From NCBI RefSeq assembly GCF_030764225.1, contig NZ_JASAXH010000003.1: a stretch of 64,000 nucleotides of DNA, one strand, 5' to 3'. Shown here one piece after another: positions 32,750-42,705 of this stretch (the stretch's first letter is position 1; the number at the start of each line of letters is the position of its first letter). The notes under the pieces were generated by a model. The model worked only from the letters and a program-made list of their open reading frames with translations. It ran no database searches and was not told the DNA's origin. The stretch is from Phocoenobacter atlanticus. GTDB taxonomy: Bacteria > Pseudomonadota > Gammaproteobacteria > Enterobacterales > Pasteurellaceae. Made by a program: the position numbers and the translations under genes.

Positions 32750-33991
32750 TTAACTTAATTTATCTGGTAGCGCTAATACTGGTTCGCTCTCTTTTACATT
32801 CACTTCTTTTAAGTTTAAAGAATGAATTTGAGCAGATAACTCTGCATCGAGCGTATGCTCAGCAACATAAGATGCCATAATGCGATCATTAGCATTACAT
32901 TCTTTGTGCTCTAGAAGTTGTATAAAATAAGGTTTTGCTTGGGTAAATTCACCCTCACGAACTAGTGCATATCCTACGATACGAGCATAATCATCACTGT
33001 AACGTTCTACCGCTTTTTTGCCACGTTTGGTGAGTAATTTCAGTAAACGTTTATTATCAGCAATATCTAAACGAGTTAATTCATCAAATAATAATTCAAG
33101 TTCGTCATCTTTATATTTTTTCACTGTTTCAAAAGCTAAAGTTTGTGCTGATTGATGATCATCACAATCAATTAAACGTTTAATTAAACCCGTTCTTGCA
33201 TAAACAGATTTATTACGACGACTTGGTTGTTGTTTCCACCAGTTTAATAATCCTTCTTGACCTTCTTCGTGAAGTTTTTCATCAAGTAGTCCATCGTCAA
33301 CCCAATGTTCTAAGTCGAGATATTCTTCATTTGTAAGTATATTTTGATATTTCACATCTTCAAGAATATGATCCATCGCAATGAAAGCACCTGATTTCTG
33401 ATACACTGGAATAGCTAAACTTAATACTTCTGTGTTACGAGAATCCAGTTCAAGTAAACTATCTACCGCAGAGCGTGCAGCTGGTAGTTTTTTCTGTAAC
33501 ATAAGAATTTTTGCTCGAGCAATTTCTAATGCTATATTGTTATCTCCAGCAATTTTTGAAGCTTCAACTAAATATTTATTTGCAGCCTTTTCATCCCCTT
33601 TTCTCTGAGCCGCTTCTGCCGCCTTAATAAAGTTAAGTACAGGTTTATCTGAGTGTTTAGCATTTTTACCAATTAGTTTTTCTGCTTTAGAATAGTCACC
33701 TTCACTCATTTTCACTAACCCCTCAAGGGTTTGTTTCTGTGCTTTTTTACGTTTACGAGTAAAGAACCAACGATAGGAACCTCTACTTAATGAGAAGAAA
33801 GACTTCAGTATCCCTTCAACAAGATAAATAACTGCCATTAATGCAACAAAGAATACAACAAGCATAACAATGCTCATTTCAATGACTTTTGTGTCAGTTT
33901 CAATTCTTACGTAACCTTGATGACCTGCAATATAAGGACCTGCGACTAACCCCGCAAGTAATAAGAACATTAAAAAAAGAATTCTAAACAT
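32750..33991 (-). CDS. hemY: HemY, heme-biosynthesis-associated TPR membrane protein
   Basis: A 413-residue inner-membrane protein with two N-terminal helices (about 1-20 and 40-62), then a basic stretch (RKRKKAQKQ) and a helical TPR-like region facing the periplasm or cytosol. FLMFLLLAGLVAGPYIAGHQGYV is characteristic of HemY (landmark GLVAGPYIAGHQGYV). This is the Proteobacterial HemY, not protoporphyrinogen oxidase. It is last in hemC-hemD-hemX-hemY, 9 bases after hemX. Confidence 0.92.
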   Translation of the reverse strand: MFRILFLMFLLLAGLVAGPYIAGHQGYVRIETDTKVIEMSIVMLVVFFVALMAVIYLVEGILKSFFSLSRGSYRWFFTRKRKKAQKQTLEGLVKMSEGDYSKAEKLIGKNAKHSDKPVLNFIKAAEAAQRKGDEKAANKYLVEASKIAGDNNIALEIARAKILMLQKKLPAARSAVDSLLELDSRNTEVLSLAIPVYQKSGAFIAMDHILEDVKYQNILTNEEYLDLEHWVDDGLLDEKLHEEGQEGLLNWWKQQPSRRNKSVYARTGLIKRLIDCDDHQSAQTLAFETVKKYKDDELELLFDELTRLDIADNKRLLKLLTKRGKKAVERYSDDYARIVGYALVREGEFTQAKPYFIQLLEHKECNANDRIMASYVAEHTLDAELSAQIHSLNLKEVNVKESEPVLALPDKLS

Positions 33992-34000
33992 ACCATTCTC

Positions 34001-35509
34001 CTATTGTGCTACTTCTTGAGGTTGTGGTGCTTTAGGTACCTCTTGAGTTCTTAATGTATTAAGTAAATCTAAACTACTTAACTGTTGTGGAGCATCAATA
34101 TAGACAGACTGTTGAGCAAGGCTGTCAATTTCGTTTAAGAATGCTTTTACATTACTGCTTTCAACATCAAAATAACTTCTTACCCAAGAAGCGACAGTAT
34201 CCAATGATTCTTTGTATAAAGTATTTTGCTGACGAGGTATCGCTAATGTCGCAATTTGTAAACGTAAACGAATGTTTTCTCTAAGATAAGCTTCTTGGCT
34301 TGGAGAAACAAACACTTTCTGAATTGAGTTATCTTTATCATTGATTCGAATAAAGTGAGAAAGGAATGAACCTGCACTTTTCTCAATATTTTTCTGCCAA
34401 TCTTCAAGAGAACCACTGATTTCTTTTGATGTTTCCTCTGTGCCATCTTCTTGAGAATTTAGCATTGGCATATCATCAACACTATTAGCAAGATGCGTCA
34501 ATTTTAACATCAAGGCATCTTGATCAACCTCATTCACTGAATCAAGTTGCTTTAAATCTGTTTGGATAGCTGCTTTAATTTTTGATGCTTGAGGATCACT
34601 TACGTCACTAAGAAGTGATGCTGTATCTTTTAACAATAGTTTTGCTGTACCAATATCATTATCTAACACCATTTTACGTAAAGCATTATTTAATAAGAAA
34701 TCGGCATCAGAAAGCACTACCGCTGTAGATTCTGGTGTATTAACTTGGATTTTAAGTTGTGCAATTTGCTGAGCATAATCACTTTGCATTTTTTCTAACT
34801 GAGCAATTTTTTGTTGTGATGTCTTATACTCTTTAACAAGTTTTACAACTTCATCATTTGTTTGAGTTGAAGTATTTAGCTCAGTCTCTCCAACTACCGC
34901 TTTAGTTTTTACTAAATCTTGAATTTTAGCTATATCTTGAGTAACAGGTTGAATTTGTGTTTGTACCTCTGTTTTCACCTGCTCTTCAAGTTTTGTCGTT
35001 AATTGTGCAAGTTGCTGATTCAACTGTTCTGAAGAAACGCCTGCTGTAGCAGTTGCAGTATTAACTTGAGGAGATTGCTGTGAGAATGTTGCAATTTTTT
35101 GCTCTAATTGAGTAAATTTTTGCATTCCAAAGTAATAACCGGCTCCACCAACACCTAAAGAAACAAGCAATGCAAGTAATGCAATACCCGTACCACCAGA
35201 CTTCTGTTTTTTCTCTTTTGGTTCTGCTTGAGGTTTTGCCTTTGTAGGCTCTACTGTTTTCTCATCAGTTTTCTTTTGAGTATTAACAGATGATTGTGAT
35301 GCAACATTAGGCTTTTGTTTTTTCTTGTTTGGATTTTTATTGTTAGAAGGAACCGCTTTTTCTGTTTGAGTATGTTGCCCGCTCTCCTCTTTTTTATTCA
35401 TATTTTTTTGTTCAGAAACAATCGATTGATTGTCTTTATCAGACACTTTAGTTATTTCTGAATCAGCTTTATTTGTTGTTTGTTTAACGTCTTTATTTGG
35501 TTTTGACAT
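34001..35509 (-). CDS. hemX: HemX-family membrane protein
   Basis: A 502-residue protein. The cytosolic N-terminus of about 105 residues is rich in Lys, Gln, Asn and Glu and of low complexity; one membrane helix follows at about 108-128 (TGIALLALLVSLGVGGAGYY), then coiled-coil-prone sequence and a conserved periplasmic domain (DADFLLNNALRKMVLDND; LDTVASWVRSYFDVES). Known as HemX or uroporphyrinogen-III methyltransferase-like, though no methyltransferase domain is visible. The low-complexity head is longer than usual by my impression. Confidence 0.9.
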   Translation of the reverse strand: MSKPNKDVKQTTNKADSEITKVSDKDNQSIVSEQKNMNKKEESGQHTQTEKAVPSNNKNPNKKKQKPNVASQSSVNTQKKTDEKTVEPTKAKPQAEPKEKKQKSGGTGIALLALLVSLGVGGAGYYFGMQKFTQLEQKIATFSQQSPQVNTATATAGVSSEQLNQQLAQLTTKLEEQVKTEVQTQIQPVTQDIAKIQDLVKTKAVVGETELNTSTQTNDEVVKLVKEYKTSQQKIAQLEKMQSDYAQQIAQLKIQVNTPESTAVVLSDADFLLNNALRKMVLDNDIGTAKLLLKDTASLLSDVSDPQASKIKAAIQTDLKQLDSVNEVDQDALMLKLTHLANSVDDMPMLNSQEDGTEETSKEISGSLEDWQKNIEKSAGSFLSHFIRINDKDNSIQKVFVSPSQEAYLRENIRLRLQIATLAIPRQQNTLYKESLDTVASWVRSYFDVESSNVKAFLNEIDSLAQQSVYIDAPQQLSSLDLLNTLRTQEVPKAPQPQEVAQ

Positions 35510-35558
35510 AAACTCACCCCTTCTCTAGTTAATATTCATAATGTTCAATCATAGTATA

Positions 35559-36314
35559 TCATTGATTATGATATGTGATAACAGTTTCTAATAAGCTATG
35601 ATTATTTACTTGTGTTGAAATAATAATATTATCTCTTCTCCAACCTACACTTACTGCATATTTTGCAATTCGTTCACTGACTACAATAAGCAAACATTGA
35701 ATAAGCCATTTTCTATCTTGTAACGATGTTTGTTTAAGTAGAGTATTCAAAATATCACAGCTACTAATGATAAGTGTATCAATTCTAGCCTGTTTAAAAA
35801 AGGATATTTTAGCATTTATATCCTTTTTTGTTAAACGACAATAACATTCTATACTTTTAACTCTCGCTCCTCTTTTGGTTATTTCAGTAGAAATAAGCTC
35901 TCTACCTGTTTCTGCACGTAGAATAATAAAATTCTTATGCATTACTCTCTCCATTTCAGGGAGAGCTAAAAAAGTTTCACTATTTGCAAATTTTATTGGA
36001 TAACGTACCGCTTGTTTTGACAAAGCAGAAAAATAATTTGCAGATGCTTTCCCTATAGCAAAATACTTTAAGTCATCACGCCATTTAATATTATTCTGCG
36101 CTAAGATATGATGAGCAAAATAAATCGCATTTTTAGAAACAGAAAGTACATAATCATTAGATGTTAAAGAAGCTAAAACAGAAGGAAGTTGTGATAGTTC
36201 TCGCCCTCCAACAATATCAAATGGGGAATAATGTATTGCAGAAATATTATGATGTTGCAACATTTCTGTTAATTCTTCTCCAACTTTTTCAGGGCGAGTG
36301 ACTAATACTTTCAT
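35559..36314 (-). CDS. hemD: Uroporphyrinogen-III synthase
   Basis: Cyclises hydroxymethylbilane to uroporphyrinogen III, 251 residues. HemD is poorly conserved; the MKVLVTRPEKVGEELTEML start, the central FAIGKASANYFSAL and the C-terminal CLLIVVSERIAKYAVSVGW fit the family. The start overlaps the hemC stop (ATGA), so translation is coupled. It contains one coding uptake sequence (Lys-Gln-Ala-Val-Arg). Confidence 0.92.
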   Translation of the reverse strand: MKVLVTRPEKVGEELTEMLQHHNISAIHYSPFDIVGGRELSQLPSVLASLTSNDYVLSVSKNAIYFAHHILAQNNIKWRDDLKYFAIGKASANYFSALSKQAVRYPIKFANSETFLALPEMERVMHKNFIILRAETGRELISTEITKRGARVKSIECYCRLTKKDINAKISFFKQARIDTLIISSCDILNTLLKQTSLQDRKWLIQCLLIVVSERIAKYAVSVGWRRDNIIISTQVNNHSLLETVITYHNQ

Positions 36315-37243
36315 CGATTATTCTGGTAAACCTCTTCAAGGATTTTATCTGCACCTTTGGATAGTAATTCCTTTGCAACACTCACCCCCAACTGCTCAGC
36401 CTGTTCTTTTGATGCTTGCTGTGTAACACGAATAATTGTTGAACCATCCAATGCACCAACTAAGGCAGTAAGTGTAATTATATCTCCGTCTAATGTAGCA
36501 AAACCTCCGATAGGAACTTGACACCCACCTTGCAGATAACGATTCATTGATCTTTCTGCCAAAACACAGCAAGCGGTAGCATTATGATGCAAATTTGCAA
36601 TATAACGTAATACTCGCTGATCATTTAAACGTGTTTCTATTCCAATAGCACCCTGCCCACAAGCGGGTAAAACTTGTTCAACAGAAAGAAAACAACGAAT
36701 ACGTGCCTGTAGATCTAAACGAATTAAACCAGCAGAAGCAAGAATAATTGCATCATATTCACCATTATCTAGTTTACTTAAACGCGTTCCTACATTTCCT
36801 CGTAATGATTTGACTTGTAAATGAGGATAGTGCGCCATAATTTGACTTTGACGACGTAAACTTGACGTACCAACAATGGCATTCGTGGGTAACTCATCTA
36901 AATTATTATATTGATTAGAAACAAAGGCATCACGAGGATCTTCTCTTGAACAAATTGCTGTAAGTCCTAATCCCTTAGGAAATTCCATTGGAACATCTTT
37001 CATTGAATGCACTGCAATATCAGCACGATTTTCCAATAATGCCAATTCTAGTTCCTTAACAAACAATCCTTTTCCCCCGATTTTGGCTAACGGAGTATCT
37101 AAAATCACATCGCCTTTGGTGACCATTTCAACCAATTGAATATTAAGAGCTGGAAACTTTTGTTCCAGTAATTTTTTGACGAAATTGGCTTGCCATAATG
37201 CTAGAGGACTTTGACGTGTTGCTATTCTTAAAATTTCTGTCAT
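36311..37243 (-). CDS. hemC: Hydroxymethylbilane synthase
   Basis: Porphobilinogen deaminase of tetrapyrrole synthesis, 310 residues. The N-terminal RIATRQSPLALWQANFVK, GLFVKELELALLENRADIAV with the catalytic Asp, SSLRRQSQ, LRGNVGTRL, and the dipyrromethane-carrying Cys in GGCQVPIG are all present. First of four hem genes; divergent from rodZ with a 186-base shared promoter region. Confidence 0.97.
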   Translation of the reverse strand: MTEILRIATRQSPLALWQANFVKKLLEQKFPALNIQLVEMVTKGDVILDTPLAKIGGKGLFVKELELALLENRADIAVHSMKDVPMEFPKGLGLTAICSREDPRDAFVSNQYNNLDELPTNAIVGTSSLRRQSQIMAHYPHLQVKSLRGNVGTRLSKLDNGEYDAIILASAGLIRLDLQARIRCFLSVEQVLPACGQGAIGIETRLNDQRVLRYIANLHHNATACCVLAERSMNRYLQGGCQVPIGGFATLDGDIITLTALVGALDGSTIIRVTQQASKEQAEQLGVSVAKELLSKGADKILEEVYQNNR

Positions 37244-37429
37244 TTTTTATTTATTTGATTAATTTAACATCATAGTTGAAATACTATCACGTTTTATAAA
37301 TGCTGCCAAAATTAATTTGATGCTAAAATAGTCTTTTAAAATCGAAATTAATTAGAGATTTATCTATTTTTAATGTAAAATCCCCCTCCGTAATATTTGC
37401 ATAAAAAACAAAAAAAGAGGTTGCTGAAT

Positions 37430-38521
37430 ATGAGCGGATTTGCGATTCTAAGAAATAAAAATACAAATAATGAAAAAATCCATACAAATGATCAAAATCA
37501 ACAGGAAGAACAACCTAAATTAACATTAGGGGCTAAATTAAAAAATGCTCGGATAAATAAAGGGTTATCAATTAAAGATGTTGCCAACTTGTTACATTTT
37601 AAAACGTCTATCATTCAATCTTTTGAAAACGATATATTTGCTTTGCCAAATCTTCCTGTTGTTTTTACTCAAGGTTATTTAAAACGTTATCTTCAGTTTT
37701 TAGAGTTACCCGAAGATCTATTGCAGGAGAGTTCTTGCAGTGGTGTTGAAGTTTCTATTCTAGATACTATTCCAACAAAAACAAATGCAAAATCTCGTTG
37801 TGGTTGGATAAAAGTAATGACAGCTTTTGTGTTACTATTTGCATTTGGAATGACATTACTTTGGTGGTGGCAAAATTATCAGAAAGAGCAAGAGGAAAGA
37901 GAAGCACTTGTTAATTCAACTGCAAATTCTATGATTTTTAAGGCTGAAGATACACAAAACGCACCACAACAAATTCTCTCTCAAGAATTAAAAGAGAACG
38001 ATAACAAAATAATATCCAATTTACAGCCAACTCCACATAAAATAAACGATGTAACAACATCAGTAACAACCGAAAATATAAAAAAACTTGAATTAAAGGA
38101 AACAGCGGACAATATTGAATCTCAACCCCTTAATTTAGAAAATAATCAATCAGAAACAATACCAGAAGCTCCAACGATGATAGATACTACAAAATTATTT
38201 GAATCAAATAGTAACTCAATTAATAACGTCGAAGAAACTAAAATTGAAGAAGAAAAAGCGAAAACTCAAGCGGTAGAATCTAAAAATAATTTACGTATAG
38301 AAGTTATTTCTGCTTCCAGTTGGATTACTGTACGTGGTGATAATCAACAAACATTAACCTCAAAACTATATAAATCAGGAGATAAATTAACCTTCAATGA
38401 TCACCATAATTATCAATTAATTATTGGTGCACCAATGAATGTTAAAGTTTATTATCAAGAAGAGGAAGTTCCTCTTAAATTGGATGGACAAGTTTCTCGT
38501 ATTTCATTACCTCTAGAATAG
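37430..38521 (+). CDS. rodZ: Cytoskeleton protein RodZ
   Basis: Bitopic membrane protein linking MreB to cell-wall synthesis, 363 residues from the ATG at 37430, which has an AAGAGG ribosome site; the frame is open further up only through a TTG. An HTH_25 domain lies at about residues 33-100 (TLGAKLKNARINKGLSIKDV), a membrane helix at about 126-146 (VMTAFVLLFAFGMTLLWWW), then a low-complexity periplasmic linker rich in Asn/Glu/Thr and a C-terminal DUF4115 domain (SSWITVRGDNQQTL). It heads rodZ-ispG. Confidence 0.92.
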   Translation: MSGFAILRNKNTNNEKIHTNDQNQQEEQPKLTLGAKLKNARINKGLSIKDVANLLHFKTSIIQSFENDIFALPNLPVVFTQGYLKRYLQFLELPEDLLQESSCSGVEVSILDTIPTKTNAKSRCGWIKVMTAFVLLFAFGMTLLWWWQNYQKEQEEREALVNSTANSMIFKAEDTQNAPQQILSQELKENDNKIISNLQPTPHKINDVTTSVTTENIKKLELKETADNIESQPLNLENNQSETIPEAPTMIDTTKLFESNSNSINNVEETKIEEEKAKTQAVESKNNLRIEVISASSWITVRGDNQQTLTSKLYKSGDKLTFNDHHNYQLIIGAPMNVKVYYQEEEVPLKLDGQVSRISLPLE

Positions 38522-38537
38522 AGTTCTAAAAATAAAT

Positions 38538-39653
38538 ATGCTAAAACAACCTTTAATTAAACGTCGTGAATCGTTAAAAATTTATGTGGGTAATGTCCCT
38601 GTCGGGGGTGATGCACCAATTTCAGTGCAATCAATGACAAATACACGAACAACAGATGTGGAAGCCACAGTTGCTCAGATTAAAGCTCTTGAGCGAGTGG
38701 GTGCCGATATTGTTCGAGTATCCGTACCAACAATGAATGCAGCAGAAGCATTTAAAACAATTAAACAGCAAGTCAACGTGCCTTTAGTCGCAGATATCCA
38801 TTTTGATTATCGTATTGCATTAAAAGTCGCAGAATACGGTGTGGATTGTTTACGTATTAATCCAGGTAATATTGGCAGTGAAGAGCGTATTCGAGCTGTA
38901 GTAGATTGTGCAAGAGATAAGAATATTCCTATCCGTATCGGGGTTAACGCAGGATCACTTGAACGAGATTTACAAGAAAAATATGGTGAACCGACCCCAC
39001 AAGCATTGTTAGAAAGTGCGTTAAGGCACGTCGATATTTTAGATAGATTGAACTTTGATCAATTTAAAGTCAGCGTTAAAGCCTCTGATGTATTTTTAGC
39101 TGTAGAGTCTTATCGTTTATTAGCACAACAGATTAAACAACCATTACATTTGGGTATAACTGAAGCTGGTGGAGCAAGAGCGGGATCAGTAAAATCAGCG
39201 ATTGGACTAGGATTACTTCTTGCAGAAGGTATTGGTGATACATTGCGTATTTCATTAGCGGCAGATCCTGTAGAAGAAATCAAAGTCGGTTTTGATATCT
39301 TAAAATCCTTAAGAATTCGCTCGCGTGGTATTAATTTTATTGCTTGTCCTACTTGTTCTCGTCAAGAAATTGATGTGATTGCCACAGTAAATGAATTAGA
39401 ACAACGTTTGGAAGATATTATTACTCCGATGGATGTTTCCATAATAGGTTGCGTGGTTAACGGACCAGGGGAAGCACTTATCTCAGATTTAGGTGTCACA
39501 GGTTCCAGTAAAATGAGTGGTTATTATCTTGATGGTGTTCGTCAAAAAGAGCGTTTTGATAATGCTTTACTTATTGATCAATTAGAAGCAAAAATCCGTG
39601 CCAAAATTAGTATGCAAGATGCAAGTAAACGAATTGCCATAGAGCAATTATAA
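38538..39653 (+). CDS. ispG: 4-hydroxy-3-methylbut-2-enyl diphosphate synthase
   Basis: MEP-pathway iron-sulfur enzyme (GcpE), 371 residues (E. coli 372). Signatures: VQSMTNTRTTDVEATVAQI, VPLVADIHFDYRIAL, RINPGNIG, and the 4Fe-4S ligands in ACPTCSRQEID and GCVVNGPGEA. It starts 16 bases after rodZ, the same order as in E. coli, and is followed here by ldhA, which is not the usual neighbour. Confidence 0.97.
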   Translation: MLKQPLIKRRESLKIYVGNVPVGGDAPISVQSMTNTRTTDVEATVAQIKALERVGADIVRVSVPTMNAAEAFKTIKQQVNVPLVADIHFDYRIALKVAEYGVDCLRINPGNIGSEERIRAVVDCARDKNIPIRIGVNAGSLERDLQEKYGEPTPQALLESALRHVDILDRLNFDQFKVSVKASDVFLAVESYRLLAQQIKQPLHLGITEAGGARAGSVKSAIGLGLLLAEGIGDTLRISLAADPVEEIKVGFDILKSLRIRSRGINFIACPTCSRQEIDVIATVNELEQRLEDIITPMDVSIIGCVVNGPGEALISDLGVTGSSKMSGYYLDGVRQKERFDNALLIDQLEAKIRAKISMQDASKRIAIEQL

Positions 39654-39666
39654 TTAAGGAAAATAA

Positions 39667-40662
39667 ATGAAAATTGCGATATTTGGGACCAAAAATTATG
39701 ATCGTAAATACTTAGAGCTAATTAATAGTAAATTTGGCTTTGAGTTAAAATTCTTCGATTTTATGTTGAATGTACAAACTGTCAAAATGGTAGAAGGCTG
39801 TGATGCTGTTTGTATTTTTGTTAATGATGATGGTAGTCGTAAAGTATTAGAAAAATTAGCAGAATACAAGGTCAAAATAGTAGCTTTGCGTTGTGCAGGC
39901 TTTAATAATGTTGATCTTCAAGCAGCGAAAGAATTAGGCATTAAAGTCGTTCGAGTACCTGCTTATTCACCAGAAGCGGTCGCAGAGCATACTGTCGGAT
40001 TAATGATGACGTTAAACCGTAAAATTCATCGAGCTTATCAACGTACTCGAGATGCTAACTTTTCATTAGAGGGGTTAACGGGGTTTAATATGTACGGACG
40101 TACTGCGGGTGTAATCGGAACAGGAAAAATTGGCTTAGCCGTCATTCGCATTTTAAAAGGCTTTGGAATGAACATCTTAGCTTATGATCCTTTTAAAAAC
40201 CCACAGGCAGAAGAGCTAGGTGCAAAATATGTGGAGCTTGATGAGTTGTATCAAAAATCTCACGTAATTACATTACACTGTCCAGCTACCCCTGAAAGTT
40301 ATCATATGCTAAACGCCGAAAGTTTTGCAAAGATGCGTAGAGGGGTGATGATTATTAATACTAGCAGAGGCACCCTCATTGACACACAAGAAGCATTAAC
40401 AGCATTAAAACAGCAAAAAATTGGTGCATTAGGCTTGGATGTGTATGAAAATGAACAAGCTCTCTTTTTTGAAGATAAATCAAATGATATTATTCAAGAT
40501 GATTTATTCCGTAGAATATCATCTTTTCATAATGTCTTGTTAACAGGACATCAAGCATTTTTAACGGAAGAGGCTTTAGTTAATATTTCTGATGTAACTT
40601 TGACCAATATTGCGACATTATTAAAAGGTAAAGAATGTCCTAATATCGTATTACCAAATTAA
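39667..40662 (+). CDS. ldhA: Fermentative D-lactate dehydrogenase
   Basis: NAD-dependent reduction of pyruvate to D-lactate, 331 residues (E. coli 329). It has the D-2-hydroxyacid dehydrogenase signatures: AEHTVGLMMTLNRKIHRAY, Rossmann loop GTGKIG at about 152, INTSRGTLIDTQEAL, and the catalytic His in LLTGHQAFLTEEAL. It follows ispG by 13 bases and is closed by an uptake-sequence palindrome, so it sits inside what is otherwise the rodZ-ispG-hisS-yfgM cluster. Confidence 0.95.
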   Translation: MKIAIFGTKNYDRKYLELINSKFGFELKFFDFMLNVQTVKMVEGCDAVCIFVNDDGSRKVLEKLAEYKVKIVALRCAGFNNVDLQAAKELGIKVVRVPAYSPEAVAEHTVGLMMTLNRKIHRAYQRTRDANFSLEGLTGFNMYGRTAGVIGTGKIGLAVIRILKGFGMNILAYDPFKNPQAEELGAKYVELDELYQKSHVITLHCPATPESYHMLNAESFAKMRRGVMIINTSRGTLIDTQEALTALKQQKIGALGLDVYENEQALFFEDKSNDIIQDDLFRRISSFHNVLLTGHQAFLTEEALVNISDVTLTNIATLLKGKECPNIVLPN

Positions 40663-40674
40663 ATAATAAAAAAT

Positions 40675-40728
40675 AAGCGGTATGATTATTATAAAAGTTT
40701 GCAAATTTTTATTAAAATCGTACCGCTT
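40675..40728. repeat. Uptake-sequence palindrome between ldhA and hisS
   Basis: AAGCGGTATGATT and AATCGTACCGCTT form a 13-base stem with one G-U wobble. The AAGTTTGCAAATTTTT core lies inside. Both flanking genes run in the plus direction, so it may separate ldhA from hisS transcription. Confidence 0.7.
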
Positions 40729-40755
40729 AAAAAAGAAAAATAAGGATAATTAAGC

Positions 40756-42045
40756 GTGGCAAAAAGTATTCAAGCAATTCGTGGAATGAACGATTGTGCT
40801 CCAACAGAAACTCCATTATGGCAATGGGTAGAAAAACAAATTCGAGAAACACTCGCAAGCTATGGCTACAGTGAAATGCGTAGCCCTGTGTTAGAGCCAA
40901 CAGCACTTTTTAAACGTGGTGTTGGGGAAGCAACAGATATTGTTGAAAAAGAGATGTTTACCTTTTTGGATCGTGATGAGGAAAGCTTAACATTACGTCC
41001 TGAAGGCACCGCTGGTTGTGTACGAGCGGCGATACAAAATGGGTGGATTTATAATAACGAACAACGCCTTTGGTATATGGGTCCAATGTTCCGTTATGAG
41101 CGTCCTCAAAAAGGACGTTACCGCCAATTCCACCAATGTGGAGTAGAAGTTTTTGGTGTTAATAATCCTGAAGCTGATGCTGAGTTGATTTTATTAACTG
41201 CTCGTTTATGGGAAAAATTAGGTATTCGCCAACACGTCACTTTAGAATTAAATTCTATTGGTGGCTTAGAAACTCGCACTAAATACCGTGAGGCATTAGT
41301 TGAATTTTTAAATAATCATTTAGATACTTTAGATGAAGATTGTAAACGTCGTTTAAGCACGAACCCTATTCGTATTTTAGATACTAAAAATCCTGATATT
41401 CAAGCAGTATTAAATGAAGCACCTAAATTGCATAGTTTTTTAAACGAAGAAGAGCAGCAACATTTCGCTGGAGTGCGTCAAATTTTGGATCAGATGGGAA
41501 TTGATTATGTAATCAATCAAAAACTAGTACGTGGTTTAGATTATTACAACAAAACGGTGTTTGAATGGGTCACTACCGCATTAGGTTCACAAGGAACAGT
41601 ATGTGCTGGTGGTCGTTATGATGGTTTAGTTGCTCAACTCGGCGGTCACGCCACCGCAGGTGTTGGTTTTGCAATGGGATTAGAGCGTTTAGTACTTCTC
41701 GTTCAAGAAGTAAACAGTAATGTTATATTACCTCGCAATGTTGATATTTATGTGGTTTATAATGGTGAAAATGTGACTGCCTCAGCATTTAAACTCGCTG
41801 AAACATTACGCACAGAATTACCCGAATTACGCACAATGCTACATTGCAGTGGTGGTGCATTTAAAAAGCAATTTAAACGTGCCGATAAACTGGGGGCAAA
41901 AATTGCATTGGTATTGGGTGAAAGTGAAGTGGCAGACAATACTGTGGTGATAAAAGATCTATTTGGTGAAGTAGAACAAGTTACACTTTCTCAAGATGAA
42001 CTAATTAACGAATTAAAAAACGTTTTTAATAAGGAAAAATTATGA
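40756..42045 (+). CDS. hisS: Histidyl-tRNA synthetase
   Basis: Class-II aminoacyl-tRNA synthetase, 429 residues, starting at a GTG with an AAGGA ribosome site. Class motifs: GMNDCAPTE near the N-terminus, motif 2 FRYERPQKGRYRQFHQ, the His-specific LVRGLDYYNKTVFEW and GAQ-type GSQGTVCAGGRYDGL, motif 3 GVGFAMGLERLVLL, and a C-terminal anticodon-binding domain (DIYVVYNGENV on). Its stop overlaps the yfgM start (ATGA). Confidence 0.97.
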   Translation: MAKSIQAIRGMNDCAPTETPLWQWVEKQIRETLASYGYSEMRSPVLEPTALFKRGVGEATDIVEKEMFTFLDRDEESLTLRPEGTAGCVRAAIQNGWIYNNEQRLWYMGPMFRYERPQKGRYRQFHQCGVEVFGVNNPEADAELILLTARLWEKLGIRQHVTLELNSIGGLETRTKYREALVEFLNNHLDTLDEDCKRRLSTNPIRILDTKNPDIQAVLNEAPKLHSFLNEEEQQHFAGVRQILDQMGIDYVINQKLVRGLDYYNKTVFEWVTTALGSQGTVCAGGRYDGLVAQLGGHATAGVGFAMGLERLVLLVQEVNSNVILPRNVDIYVVYNGENVTASAFKLAETLRTELPELRTMLHCSGGAFKKQFKRADKLGAKIALVLGESEVADNTVVIKDLFGEVEQVTLSQDELINELKNVFNKEKL

Positions 42046-42662
42046 GTGAATATTTAAATCAAACCGAAGAACAAGAATTTAACAATGTTAAAAAGTGGTT
42101 TAAAGAAAATGGTACACCAATTCTGGTGGTTATTTGTGTTATATCATTGAGTATCTTTGGTTGGAAATTTTGGCAAAACCATAAATTACAAGCAACACAA
42201 CAGGCTTCAGCAACATATCAAGCTGTAGTAGAAAGCTATGTAAAAGATCCTGAAACAAACCAACCCCTTGTAGAAAAATTCATATCTGAAAATAAAGACA
42301 CAAGCTACGCCGTATTTTCAGCATTAGAGTTAGCTAAGAAACAAGTAGAAGCAAAAGAGTTTACGAAAGCACAAAGCACTTTGCAAAATACCTTGCCAAA
42401 TACGGAAGATGCGACTTTACAAAATATCATCCGTTTACGTTTAGCAATGGTTGATTATCAGTTAAAACAGTTTGATGACGCCCTAACAGTATTATCTCAA
42501 GTTGAAGGTAAAGCGTGGGATTTACGTAAACAAATTTTAACTGGCGATATTTTAGTTGCAAAAGGTGATATTGCAGCAGCGAAAAGTGCTTATCAGCAAG
42601 CAAAAGAAAATGCACCAATAAATATGCAATCTTTGATTGATATTCGTATAAACAACCTATAA
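42042..42662 (+). CDS. yfgM: Ancillary SecYEG translocon subunit YfgM
   Basis: A 206-residue protein with a short cytosolic N-terminus, one membrane helix at about residues 25-44 (PILVVICVISLSIFGWKFW) and a TPR-like periplasmic domain. The hisS-yfgM order is as in E. coli, with a four-base overlap. The next gene in E. coli would be bamB; here it is pnuC. In E. coli, YfgM works with PpiD at SecYEG; that role is inferred here. Confidence 0.9.
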   Translation: MSEYLNQTEEQEFNNVKKWFKENGTPILVVICVISLSIFGWKFWQNHKLQATQQASATYQAVVESYVKDPETNQPLVEKFISENKDTSYAVFSALELAKKQVEAKEFTKAQSTLQNTLPNTEDATLQNIIRLRLAMVDYQLKQFDDALTVLSQVEGKAWDLRKQILTGDILVAKGDIAAAKSAYQQAKENAPINMQSLIDIRINNL

Positions 42663-42705
42663 AATATAGCAAATACTTTACATCCAATCACCCTTAGAGG
42701 AACTT

